Source: Golubevia sp. BC0850 (Eukaryota > Basidiomycota > Exobasidiomycetes > Golubeviales > Golubeviaceae). From it: 64,000 nucleotides of DNA. Positions 43,810 to 54,779 of the stretch are shown here, one piece after another (position 1 is the first letter of the stretch; each line of letters opens with the position of its first letter). Below the pieces are notes generated by a model. That model was not told the DNA's origin. It saw nothing but the letters and a program-made list of their open reading frames with translations, and did no database searches. The stretch spans positions 186,001 to 250,000 of the forward strand of contig JAAVVG010000002.1 of the NCBI GenBank assembly GCA_012976225.1, read 5' to 3'. The translations under genes and the position numbers were made by a program.

Positions 43810-46800
43810 ATGAAGGGTCTCAAGAAGGCGATGGTGAGTCTCCTCCTCCCATTCCTCTTATCTCTTTTGCCTTCCTTTACTGACTTAATTCAATTTGTTG
43901 ACTTCATTCCAACCATCTCTGACAGAACCTGAATCGATCTAAATCGTCAGATTCTTCCTCCTCTTCGTCTAATAACCCAAACTCTCGCTCTTCCTCTTCA
44001 TCCTCTTCTTCAGTTCCAGCTCCACCCCCCAAAGGTTCAATCGTACCAAACAATTCAAATTATCAAGGTTCGTTGAAATCAAACAATTCAACTTCTTCTT
44101 CAAACGCTGGTGGTGCAAGTTATAACAACTCATCAGCTGGTGCTGGTGCTGGTGCTGGTGCCTCATCAATCACCAACAGATCATCTTCTTCAACTTCTTC
44201 AAAGTCAGCTTCTAACCCAACAACTTCATTAGATAAAACTTCACCTGCACCACCAGTGGTAGTAGTTTCATCTGAAATGCCATCGGATCCAATTCCACAC
44301 AGTACGACTTATGGAGGAGGTGCACCTTCCTCACCACCTCTACCTGCTGGAAATCAAATCCCAAATCTAAGTGGTTCTCCAATGGGTTTAGGAAACAATT
44401 CTTTAGATCCAAATTCACCTTCTGCAGGAGGCTTGGGTAATGGTCCTGGTCAACCTCCAAAAGCTGGAGCTCTTAATAGATTGAGACAAGGTGGGAATCA
44501 AACTCCTGGAGCTAAAGATACCATCCCTATGAATTCCACAAAGACTCCTCCAAGGAAACAGAGATCTAGTAGATTTCACGTCACTGAAAAGGTCGAGTTG
44601 GAAAAGTTACCGGGATTTAATGGTAAGTTCTTTTAGATGAGGGGGGAAGACACGTCTAGGAGAGGAGAGGAAACGACATCAATGGGGTTTCGCATTTCAA
44701 GAAGGATGGGAGTTTGGAAATCAAGAACCGATGAAACTCATCTACTGCAGAATTTGAGATAGCATGTCAAAGATGGAATCGGCAGGAAGGGACAAAGGAA
44801 GATGGGATCTAGTCTAGTTCAAGAGCGCGTCTGTGCTCTGCACGAGGTGGCTTCGGAGGAGTCGATGAGCTCCTGGAAGAAGACGCTCTGGCATTCAGTC
44901 TCGTTGCAAGAACTGGAACCTTTGTTCGGTCGTCGAGCAACCTCTGGGGACCTCTCTGAAGGTCGATCCTCTCGGAGTCTAGTTCCCTTCTCAAGATCGC
45001 TAGACTTATGCGTAGAGATGCTGCCGACTCTTGATCTCCAGCTTTGATCGGACACTGCGAAAGCAATGTTCGACTTAGGAGCTTTCGATCAATCCAAAAG
45101 GGGAGGTTCCGATCAAGAACAGGCAGATCTTAGAAGCTTATCTGTGGAAAGAATATCGAGATTCTGTCGAAGCAATGTAATCTTCTCTCTTTCTCTTCCT
45201 TGGAACCTTCGGTCTGCAGTTTCAACATTCTGTACACCAATTCCCGGTCTTTGAAATCTGTCACTCATAGTCGCGCGCTCCTTCCCTCCTCCACATTTGC
45301 TGATCTTCTCTCTTCCCCATTCCTTGTTACCCGCACTTCTATCCTTTCCCATTTCCTTCTCTCTACGCTCTTCTCACTCGCAGAGGTAGTTCCGGCAGAT
45401 CGACCAGAACTGTTTGTTCGTAAATTGAGACAATGTTCAGTGGTTTTCGATTTCAATGATGCTTCACAAGAATTGCAGGGAAAGCAAATCAAGGCTCAGA
45501 CCTTACATGAAATGTTGGATTACATTACTAGTCAGAGAGGGGTTATTACTGAAGTCGTTTATCCTGAGGTGGTTGGAATGGTGAGTTCAGAGGATTCTGA
45601 TTATCGAAGCTCCATAGGTCGAAGTCGATAAGAGCTGTTCTTGTACTCACGCCTTCTACCCTTCTTCTCCTTGTTCTTTAGTTCTCTTCGAATCTCTTCC
45701 GTTCTATCCCACCTCAAGTGAATCCAACTGGTGATGCTTTCGATCCAGAAGAAGATGAACCGGTCTTGGAGTTGGCTTGGCCACACCTTCAGATCGTCTA
45801 TGAGTTCTTCTTGAGATTCGTAGAGAGTCCTGATTTCAATACTAATGTTGCTAAGAAGTTCATCGATCAGCACTTTGTGTTACAGGTGAGTCGCTTTGAG
45901 AAAGTAGGCCTAAAGAGAGAGCAAACGTCCACAGCAGCTCTTTAGCTAATCTCTATTGTTCTCTTCACCTCACAGCTACTCGAACTATTCGACAGTGAAG
46001 ATCCAAGAGAGAGAGATTTCCTCAAGACTACACTTCATCGAATTTATGGAAAGTTCTTGAACTTACGAGCCTTCATTCGTAGGAGTATCAACAACGTATT
46101 CTTCCAATTCATTTATGAAACTGAAAGACACAATGGAATCGCTGAATTATTAGAAATCTTAGGATCAATCATTAATGGTTTCGCATTACCTCTCAAAGAA
46201 GAACACAAGACCTTCCTTACTCGAGTTCTGATTCCACTTCACAAAGTCAAGTCTCTAGCTTTGTACCATCCTCAACTTGCTTACTGTGTGGTTCAATTCT
46301 TAGAGAAAGATTCCAATCTAACGGAAGAGGTTCTTTTGGGTTTACTAAGATATTGGCCAAAGGTTAACAGCCCTAAAGAGGTCATGTTCTTGAATGAAGT
46401 CGAAGAAATCTTGGACGTCATTGAACCAACTGAATTCGTCAAGATTGAAGTTCCTCTCTTTCAACAGCTTCAGAGATGCATCAACAGTCAACATTTCCAA
46501 GTCGCTGAAAGAGCTCTTTACTTTTGGAATAATGAATACATCGTCAACCTTATTGGTGACAATGTTCAGGTCATTCTACCAATCGTTTTTGCTGCTCTTT
46601 ATCAGAATTCGAAGAGTCATTGGAACAGGTGAGTTGATTGAGAGTTTGAAAGGATGGGTGCTCAAACAGTTTGAATCTGAACTGACTTTCTCCTCCTGCT
46701 CGAATCGGATTCCCGACAGAACTATTCATGGACTGGTTTATAACGCCCTCAAACTCTTCATGGAGATCAATCCAAGTCTCTTCGATCTCTGCACAAATGA

Positions 46801-47521
46801 CTTTAAGCAGCAACGTCAACTTGAGAAACACAAAGTCAAAGCTCGTGATGATGCTTGGCGTAGGTTAAGAGAATCAGCTATCACAAACTCCAAAATCATT
46901 GGAGCTCCAGTTCCAAAAACTTTAGCAGATGATGAGAAAGCTCTACCTCTGGTCTTCTCCGATACTGATTCTTTAGATTCCAATCAAGACATCTCAGGAA
47001 CTGAACAGATGGGGAATTTAGGAATGGGAAATGGTATGTCGAATGAAGACGAAGATGACGAAGAGAATGAAATGAATTCGAATGATAATGATCAAGATGG
47101 AAATGGTGGTCATAGATCAAATGGAGAAATCTCCACAACGGATTTTCAGGACGCTCCTCAACATTTGGGTCAATCTTCTAGTGATAGTCAAGATGGAAAT
47201 GATTGGGATCTGAAGAGCAACAAAAATAATCCATCAACACCTAAATTGAATGATTCGGAAAATGGTTTGGAAGATATGAAAGGTTTCCCTGAAACTAGTA
47301 GGCAGAATGTTGGGAAAGGTCAGGAAAGTCCTCATGTTAGGAGGAAGAGTGTCATTCCTATGGATCCCGCTGTTTTGCAGGAGTTGGCTGGTCATAAGAG
47401 TTTGGATGAGTGAGTAATTTGATTCGAGATTCGGAGGGTCGATTCTACTCGAGTGAGAACTTGTTCTGACCCTCATGCCCTTTCTTTGTCGCCTTCTCCG
47501 CCTTTCAGAGCTAGCAAGTGA
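43810..47521 (+). CDS. RTS1: Protein phosphatase 2A B56 (B') regulatory subunit
   Basis: Seven exons (43810-43833, 43926-44622, 45384-45580, 45682-45885, 45976-46628, 46720-47409, 47509-47521) close in phase to 825 residues. B56 subunits direct the PP2A catalytic core to substrates bearing LxxIxE motifs, in stress and mitotic control. The first about 230 residues are Ser/Asn/Gly/Pro-rich and probably disordered. The HEAT-like B56 core follows: [79 protein letters not shown] and [11 protein letters not shown]. An acidic tail follows. Exon 1 has 8 codons and exon 7 only 13 nt. Without the last splice the protein simply ends three residues earlier. Intron 2 is 761 nt, the longest in the window. 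Confidence 0.94.
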
Positions 47522-48868
47522 TTTGGTTAGGAATAGAAAGCGGATTCTTTCGATCAAGGATTTTCCCTCAAGATGAAGGCCAATTCTCAACTCTCCCTCT
47601 CAAGTCCTTTCACATCAAATCTCACTTCTTTTTCTTACCCTCTATTCCCTATGAAGCTTCTCAACCTTGGGATTTCCTCTTGTCACGAAATCGCCAGAAC
47701 CGCTCTTCTACGTTCCGAACTCTTTCCAACTTCTTTCTATTCACAACTTCGTTTCTCATCTCACCCGGAGTTCAACTCAACCAAACAGACTTTCAAATCC
47801 AGATCCAAAAGAACACCACTTCCCGCAAAATACGCATACAGTCACAAAAAACCTCCACCTTTTCCTGTTCATTTATTCTCTAATCTCTCCTGGGCGTGTT
47901 AGAAACATCCCTTCCTGAACGTTCTGATTCCTCATCCACTCTATAATCCTTACTACTTCTTTGTTCTTTGGGTTTATGTCTTCGTATTTCTAACTCCCTT
48001 TCTACAAAATACACCACCTCGCTTCTTTCATTCCAATGTACGAAGCTGAACGCAAACTTCCTTTCACTCTGTTCTTCGTTTCTGTTTTTCCTGACACAGC
48101 TACTTCTTCTTCCTTTTACTTTTCACTTTTTCATCTTCTTTGTTTCCTCCTTTCTTTTTTTCTCTGTTCCTTCGTGGCTTTAAAAACTCCCACCATTTTT
48201 TCTCAGTATCAGAATCCTCATTGAAAAATTTCCAGGCGTCGCATCTATTGCTGACTTGTGGTCCCATGTTTGAAGACGTGGGTTGAATATCCAGACCAGA
48301 AAGAGTTTTGAAAGAACGAAAAAGATGAGTAGACATCGGATGAATTTGAGCAAGGCTTTCTATCTTTTCTTTTCATTTTCTTTTTTGTATACTTAAATAG
48401 GGATGTCTGGTGGATCGTAGCGACTGGTTCGTACAACATAAGTGTACTGTATAGACTGAAAAGTTGCAGAGCTTGAAACCTCTCGCCAGCGAGATCGAGC
48501 TCGGTCGTTCTGCTGATGCGCTGATCGCTCCTTCTCTTGGAAGAAAAAAAAAGCAGATTGGAAGTAATTCAGAATTGGTAGATGGTCCTTTCTGTGGGAT
48601 CCAAAGTTTCTTGCGTCCCTGTGGAACCAGGAACTCGGTTTTGGTCACTAAAATCGACAACAAAAGACGTCTTCAGATTCTTCAGTCCACTTATGTTCAT
48701 CTGGAATGGCACTCGTGACATTTATTCGTGACAAGTTTTGTAGAAAAGACGTGGAAGAATAACAGGAACATGGTATAGGTCGTTAATGAAGTAGCGAAGA
48801 GTGACGAGGTGTACGAGAAGGAGATGGAGATAGAATCGTGGGCGGCGAAAAGTTTCGGAGAAGGAAGT
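47522..48868. other. Intergenic region RTS1 / membrane protein gene
   Basis: About 1.35 kb of converging 3' flanks, very T-rich between 48080 and 48200. Frames here (for example 47518-47883 +) are Ser/Phe-rich and low-complexity. Nothing is called. Confidence 0.35.
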
Positions 48869-51800
48869 TTACTCTAGATCGAGACCTGAATTGGCTGGCT
48901 TTTCTCTGAACGAAACACTGCTAGGAAATCCAGTTCTAGATGGAGTGTTGATTGGTAGAGTGTGAGGAGAAACTCTGGAGGAGAGCAGAGCCTGCTCGGA
49001 CATGAGAGCTGATCCACCGGCGTCTAGACCAGTTTTGAATCTACCATGTTCTCTCATTCCATGGAAAGTAGAAGGAGAAGAGCGCATCCTCTCGGGAATG
49101 TCCGAGACAGAGAGAAGCCTGGTAGAGAGTGAGGTGAAGAAATAGAAGGGTGAGAAAGAGGTCGCTCCTAAAGACAATCGGAAACTCAGTTGGCTTAAAA
49201 ACGACTCGCTTTGTTATATGGATCAATTCAGTGCCCCGAACGAACGGTGTACCTTCAGGTAACGGCCTGAGTAGCACGAAAGCAATCACCAAGGTGATAC
49301 AAGCACCACAGATGCCAATGACCAAAGGCCACTTGTTAAGCGTAAGCTGCAGGAGAGAAACCAGTGAAAATGTCAATGTTCTAGAGGCCGCAGGGTGTTT
49401 GCTGGCGAGTCCAACTCACTTTTGTCCTTTGGATTGTTTTCTGAGCAGTAACGTCTACATCTTGAAAGTGAGCTAAATTTTCGCTCTGATCAAGCTTCTG
49501 AGAAGACGGATTCAGATCTTTTGTTCCCTTTACTTTTCGGATAAAAGATGCTGCATTGGCAAGAGCGGTTGTAGTGACGTTTGCCAATGCCAGCTCAAGA
49601 CCAGCCAGTTCGTTCGTGTTGTTAGGAATTTGGGCGATTTGAGTGTTCAAGTAGTGTTCCACGAGTGTGGTAGGATGGCAGGCTCCTGTGGTCACAAAAC
49701 AATCGGCGTTGGGGTGGATGTCCTCTTTTGCTGTCGACAGAGAGTTTTCGTTGATGCTGGCGTATAGAGGAGCTCCACTGCGAGAGAAAGAAGGAGGTTA
49801 CGAGGAGGTGTAGTGAGTATCGGATATCTGACACCCAATTCTAGGGAAAAGTCGTGCTCACAGAGGGTCTAGGATTTCGTTCAGACGGAACAAAGCGTTA
49901 TTCACGTGGGTTGGTTCTGGTTCTGGTTCTGAGTAAAGTTCCCAGGTTCGATGTTGGATCTTCTCTTTGGGATCAGCGAAAGAAGTGATGGTATTGGCGG
50001 GAAGCGAGACCGTAACTGATTTGGGGAGATATATTGAGGTTGAGAGACTCGCTTTCAGTTTCATCAGAAGACAACTTTAACTTCATGGAAAGTTCTTCCA
50101 CTGAGATAGGTGACTCACCAGGTTTGGTCTTTTTAGCCGAAGCTGAGCACGCTAGGAGCGAGACGGATAATCCGAAATCTAGTAAATGACCGTTGGCATC
50201 ACTTTCTGTCTGTACCACACTCGTCCAACTCTGATTGAGCATGTCAGATGTCAACGCTGGAAAGAGATCTGTAGCCGGGGCTGGTACTCCATCGGCGTCT
50301 CTGAGAGGCTTGCAGTCATTCAAAGCTGTTTCATAAGAAGAACCATAAATTGGTCATTAAAAAAGGGGAGCCAGGTAGGAAGAGGTTAGGAAGAGGTAAG
50401 ATCAACGTTTTACTCACTGCAGTTCTGAGGAGCGGGATCCTTTGAACAAGAATAATGAAGAATGAAGGCAGTTGGATGGGCTAGAAGAATACGACCAGCA
50501 CTGAAGCATTTAGAAAAATGAGATAGACCTTCAATTTAAGGGAGACGACTTGCCAAACAAACCGGCCGATTCATTACTCACGTCTCGCCACTCAACAGTA
50601 TCTCCCCATTTTGAACAGGGCTTCCAGGGGATCATGTCTGTGATGCAATGCTTCATCTCATCGATTGTGAACGAATGTTTGACAAAGATTGGATAGCCAA
50701 TGAAAGGGCCTTGGTGGGAGAACGAGCATGTCAGCGTCTGTATAAGAAGAAACAGGCATTGAATCACTTTCGGCTGATACACTCACTTTGTAGATCTCCA
50801 GCATAATTGAGAGTTACATCAGCTCCTGCAAATTCGATGTCAATATCAGTGGAGTCTGAAAGGACGGAGCCACTGAGAGAAGAGAGAGAAGAAACAACAA
50901 ATTAGCTCCCTGATTGAGTGCCAAAAATCAGCAAGCAGCGCGAGTTCGCGAAATAGAATCTTTCTTTGAATCCATGTAGGAGTACATTCGGTTGTGGTTG
51001 AATCCAGGTAATTGATTCTCATCCTGAAGCACGTTTGTGTAGACTGCAGAGCTAAAAGGACAGAAGCGAGATTAAGAGACGGATCAGCTGTCAGCGATGT
51101 CTTGCAAAAAGTCAGCCAAAAATCTCGAATTCCCTTGTTCTGATCGGATTCTCTTTTTGCTGATGTACTGACGCCATAGTGTTCCATCTTCCAGCCACAA
51201 AGTAGCCATAAGTTGAGATGTTAGAAAAGGCAATCTGATTCAAAGGAACAACTGAGATGAGAGAGGGGATGCTAAAAGAAGGCGAAGGCTTTAGAGGTCA
51301 GAGCTAAAGATCAGTGTAGTCTTCAAGAATTCTGCAAACTCACCTCGTGTCGTAGACTCCCAGCGTAAAGATAGAGGTGAAGATAGCTCCCATGAGGGCA
51401 CAGATCACTAAATAGATCGAAATGAATACAAGCTCTACTGTCAACTTGTTTTGCTTGATTTGCTCAGTTGCGTGGTTAAGTAAAGACTTTAGAGCAGCGA
51501 AAGGGCCGACCCAAGCTGCTAGCGAATCCGAAAGGTAAGTGAGATCCTGTCTTCTTTCGAAGAATCGATGAGTAGCAGCTCTTTGGGCTAGAGCAGCGAC
51601 CAAAGCGGTCAGGAGAACTCCAAATCCTCCAGTCTTGATCAGAAAGAGGGAGAAGGTACAGATTAAGTGAGCGTCAGGTTCGACCTCGAGCAGCGAGAGA
51701 TTTTGCTTTCTCACTCACGACCAAGTTGATAGCGGATTGTTTGATGTCCAAGTTGAGAGGAGGGATAGCTGTATCGAATCCGTTGTTCCTGAAACCTTTG

Positions 51801-52371
51801 AGTCCGAGAACGATGGCGAAAAACAAGAGCTGTGGAAGGAAGAGATGAGTAGAGCAGGGGTCAGTTGTTGTCAACAAAAGCATCATGCTTTTTCTCTGGA
51901 CCTCCTTCTTTCCTTTTTTGAACTCACCAGAAGGACATGAATGAAGAGAGTAGCTATGTAACTGTAGTTGATTGGTCTTCTAAGATCTTTGACGTCGACG
52001 AATGACTTTCTGAACTCGTCGAGGGAGATACAATAGCTATTTCTCTTCTTCTTTTCCTCAGGAAACACGGCATCTTCACTTCTACTGCTTCTTTTAGAAT
52101 AAATGTTTCTTTCTTCGAAATAAGGTTTTGCTGAAGCGTATTGAGCTTCTCCCTCGGCCGCTGGAGTGGGTGAAAGTTGACCGTCGTTTTGGTTTTGGGC
52201 TTGAGAAGGCTGAGTGGCTGCCGAATCTCTGAAGAGTTCGGGTATCTGGAAAGAAGTTCTTCCTGTGATAGAAGTAGACTTAGGAGAATGAGCAACCGAG
52301 TTGGGAGAATAGGTAGGAGTGGGAGGGACGATGCCTTTTGGTAGCTGGAGTTTTGGTGGCGGTTGAGTCAT
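48869..52371 (-). CDS. Multi-exon membrane protein with large ectodomain, family not recognised
   Basis: At least 13 exons. Well-supported ones: 52371-51928, 51829-51719, 51633-51344, 51271-51173, 50500-50418, 50325-50119, 50051-49862, 49777-49420, 49346-49253 and 49167-48869; these join in phase with their neighbours. Between 51051 and 50585 the borders are uncertain. The protein has a Ser/Pro-rich cytosolic N-terminus (MTQPPPKLQLPKG), hydrophobic segments YIATLFIHVLLLLFFAIVLG, GGFGVLLTALVAALA and VFISIYLVICALMGAIFTS, and a Cys-containing ectodomain (HPTAFILHYSCSKDPAPQNC, DCFVTTGACHPTTLVEHY). A last helix WPLVIGICGACITLVIAFVL and a cytosolic tail complete it. Such layouts occur in basidiomycete plasma-membrane proteins of unknown role. 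No enzyme motif is visible. Confidence 0.65.
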
Positions 52372-53222
52372 TTCGAAGACGTTCTTCTCTAGAGGCTTGA
52401 AGTAGTGAAGAACGAAATATGGAAGAAGTATGAGAAAGGAAACGAAATCGAAAAAAAGAAGAGATTTGACTCTTTTTAAGCTGCTGCAAGTCACGTCCTC
52501 GCTTGGGCTACTGAATACTGAGTCCTCTGCTTACTGAGTCTCGCAAGAAGCACCAACTCAGGTACTCAGGAGTAAGAACCTTCCGACAGTAATCTTGCAG
52601 CAGGCGAAACCCCCCTAAACAGATGATCACTCCAAGTGAGCACACAAGGTCTGCACACATAGACCAGCTCGTGATTGCAGAACAAGGGGAAGAGGTGAGA
52701 AGAGGTGAGACGTTGGGTACATAAGCTTTGGATAGCTGTACAAGGAAGTCGAGATCGACAAGGAGACAAAAGAACGATTGAATTGAACAGATAAAATCAT
52801 TGGATTCTCTTCTGGATTCGAAAGATGTAATGGGTCAGCTGAAACAGTAGAGATGAAAGCCAAGGAGGATTGGATCTCTCCGATCTTATCTCTTTGACGT
52901 TTACGAGTTCTGATGGAACCCAAAGGAAAAGGGAGAACAAAGAATCAGTCAGTTTTGAAATTCAGAGCGAGGCGACAAGCAGCATTCTCTTGAAGATAAA
53001 GAAAGAAAGAGAGAGATACTCACGAGCCTTCATCAGCTTCAAGCTTCATCCAAGCCAGCAGCTCTTTTAGTTCCAGAATATCACAACTTCTCTAGATCTT
53101 CCTCTTCATAGACTCTCTAATATCAACTGCTGCCCAAGATTTCAATTCTCACTAAACTTATTAGCAACTTTGGATCAACTTCAAGAGCTGGAGTCAGAAC
53201 TGCAAGTCATTCTTCCTCGACA
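52372..53222. promoter_or_regulatory. Divergent promoter, membrane protein gene / DUF2237 gene
   Basis: 851 bp between divergent starts. Small frames on both strands lack motifs. A 10 bp direct repeat GAGAAGAGGT..GAGAAGAGGT lies near 52696-52708. Confidence 0.35.
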
Positions 53223-53840
53223 ATGTCTCTATCTTCCTCTTTGAATGTCTTCAATCAACCTCTAGAGATCTGTTCTAATTCTCCTCTCACTGGATTCTTC
53301 CGTGATGGGTACTGCAATACAAACGCTCAAGATCAAGGTTCTCATACTCTAGCAGCTCAAGTAAGCGATGAGTTTCTTACTTTTTCTGCTTCTAGAGGTA
53401 ATGATCTTAGACCTATCTTGAAGAAGGATTGCAAGTGGTGTCTATGTGTTGGCAGATGGAAAGAATCTCTTGATGCCTTCAAGAGAGGCGAGTTGAGTCA
53501 GGAAGGCGTTCCAAAGTGAGTAGAGCTGGCTGTAGAGCACAGGGAATGGTAGGATTTAGGAGTGGAGGGGTTGGAAGTTGGACAGATCCTGTGGCTCAGA
53601 ATGGCATTGCTGGTGGCATACATCCCTTCCCTTTCTATGACTTCATTTGCTCTCTTTCCTTTTCATAGATCGGCTTCATCTCATGCTGCGACACTTTGAC
53701 TTAAGCTCACGTCTTTCCTTCTCAATCAACCAACCAGGGTCATTCTTCCAGCCACTCATCACTCTGTTCTGAAGACAGTCTCTATGCAAGATCTACAAGC
53801 CTTCTCAATTGACAAAACAGCCTCAAAGGTCGAGCTCTGA
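53223..53840 (+). CDS. DUF2237-family protein
   Basis: Exons 53223-53515 and 53738-53840 join in phase to 131 residues, the normal size for this family. Hallmarks: NVFNQPLEICSNSPLTGFFRDGYC near the start (given here only as positions 8-31), GSHTLAAQVSDEFLTFS, the SRGNDL box, and CKWCLCVGRWKESLDA. The end block VILPATHHSVLKTV..LQAF follows. The several conserved Cys (residues about 17, 31, 73, 76, 78) suggest a redox or metal site, but the function is unknown. DUF2237 is common in bacteria and fungi. The intron is 222 nt. No targeting signal. Confidence 0.9.
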
Positions 53841-54308
53841 GGAATGAGTCTGGATCTCCAGCGAACTTTAGATGTCCCCTACAATTCCGTTCTTCTTCAA
53901 GTCTTTTCTTCTGCCTTTGTTTTTGTGTTTGTATTCTGACTTCCAGCACTGATCTTCTCTGTCTATCATTTCCGTTATCTGCATAATCACATTAAGCTCA
54001 ATCCTGCATTTCTCGTCGTCATTTCGTAGCTCTCTTCTTTCAGTCTTTCGTCCTCAGTCGTCCTCATTCACGTTCTAATAACGATTTAAGATCTAGTTGA
54101 ATAGGACCGATGAAAGATTCTACTACCCCTTTACCTGCTTAAACCCGATGGCAGCTTCAGTCTAATTCACTTCCCCCGTCCCTGGTCAAGTCTGATCTTT
54201 GAATTTTACGGTTCCACACTTTCCCTTTCAATGGAGTCAGTACCTGGTCAAAATTAAGGAACTTCGGAGCTTGCGCTTTTATGAGCTGTACGTTTACATC
54301 CGAAAATT
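53841..54308. other. Convergent 3' intergenic region
   Basis: Between the DUF2237 stop and the stop of the ubiquitin-like array on the other strand. T-rich 3' flank; no gene supported. Confidence 0.35.
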
Positions 54309-54779
54309 TCAACAGTTGTCGATCCCCCAACCATCGTCTCCTCTCTCCCCTCCAAGAGAGGACGCAGCCTCCCAAGGCAAATCAAATCCTCCTCCGACAG
54401 CAAACTGCACCGAAGCAGAGCAACCACAGCGACAACCTCTGAGTCTGAGTACCATGTGGAGAATGCTTTGATGAATGACGTTATCTACGGGATCGAGGTG
54501 AGAGAAAGGAAAGGAGGTCAGCGAAGCTGCTCGACTCTAGAGCTCAGAGCCCATGCTGCCGATGATTCAAGACTTGGAGAAAGTTGAGTCACGGTGCCAC
54601 TCACAATCAAACATAGTCCTCCCGTCGTCCAGCTGTTTTCCAGCGTAGATCAACCTCTGTTGGTCAGACGGGATCCCTTTCTTATCTTGAATTACCTTCT
54701 TCAACACGTCGATAGTGTCACCAGGGAAAACTTCACAGGTCAAGGTCTTCCCAGTCAAAGTTTTGATAAAGATTTGCAT
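54309..54779 (-). CDS. Terminal ubiquitin unit of the array, Gly76 replaced, with 40-residue tail
   Basis: The last unit begins [12 protein letters not shown] and runs 58 codons to a GTGAGT donor at 54604. It resumes at 54484, so Tyr59 is split by the intron, exactly in phase. By my count 53 of 76 positions match ubiquitin. Kept: Leu8, Ile44, His68 and Val70 (the interaction patch), Lys6, 11, 27, 33 and 48, and the LRLRG end. Changed: Lys29 to Val, Lys63 to His, Gly76 to Cys. After LRLRGC comes a 40-residue tail rich in Cys, Gly and acids ([10 protein letters not shown]...GIDNC). Loss of the Gly-Gly end suggests it is neither cleaved by ubiquitin hydrolases nor conjugated. It may be translated as part of the upstream array; an independent start at 54779 is possible. 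The fold itself looks intact. Confidence 0.7.

Noticed and set aside
44623-45383. Hidden gene inside the long RTS1 intron
   Set aside because: Frames on both strands are short and motif-free; intron borders and phase for RTS1 are convincing.
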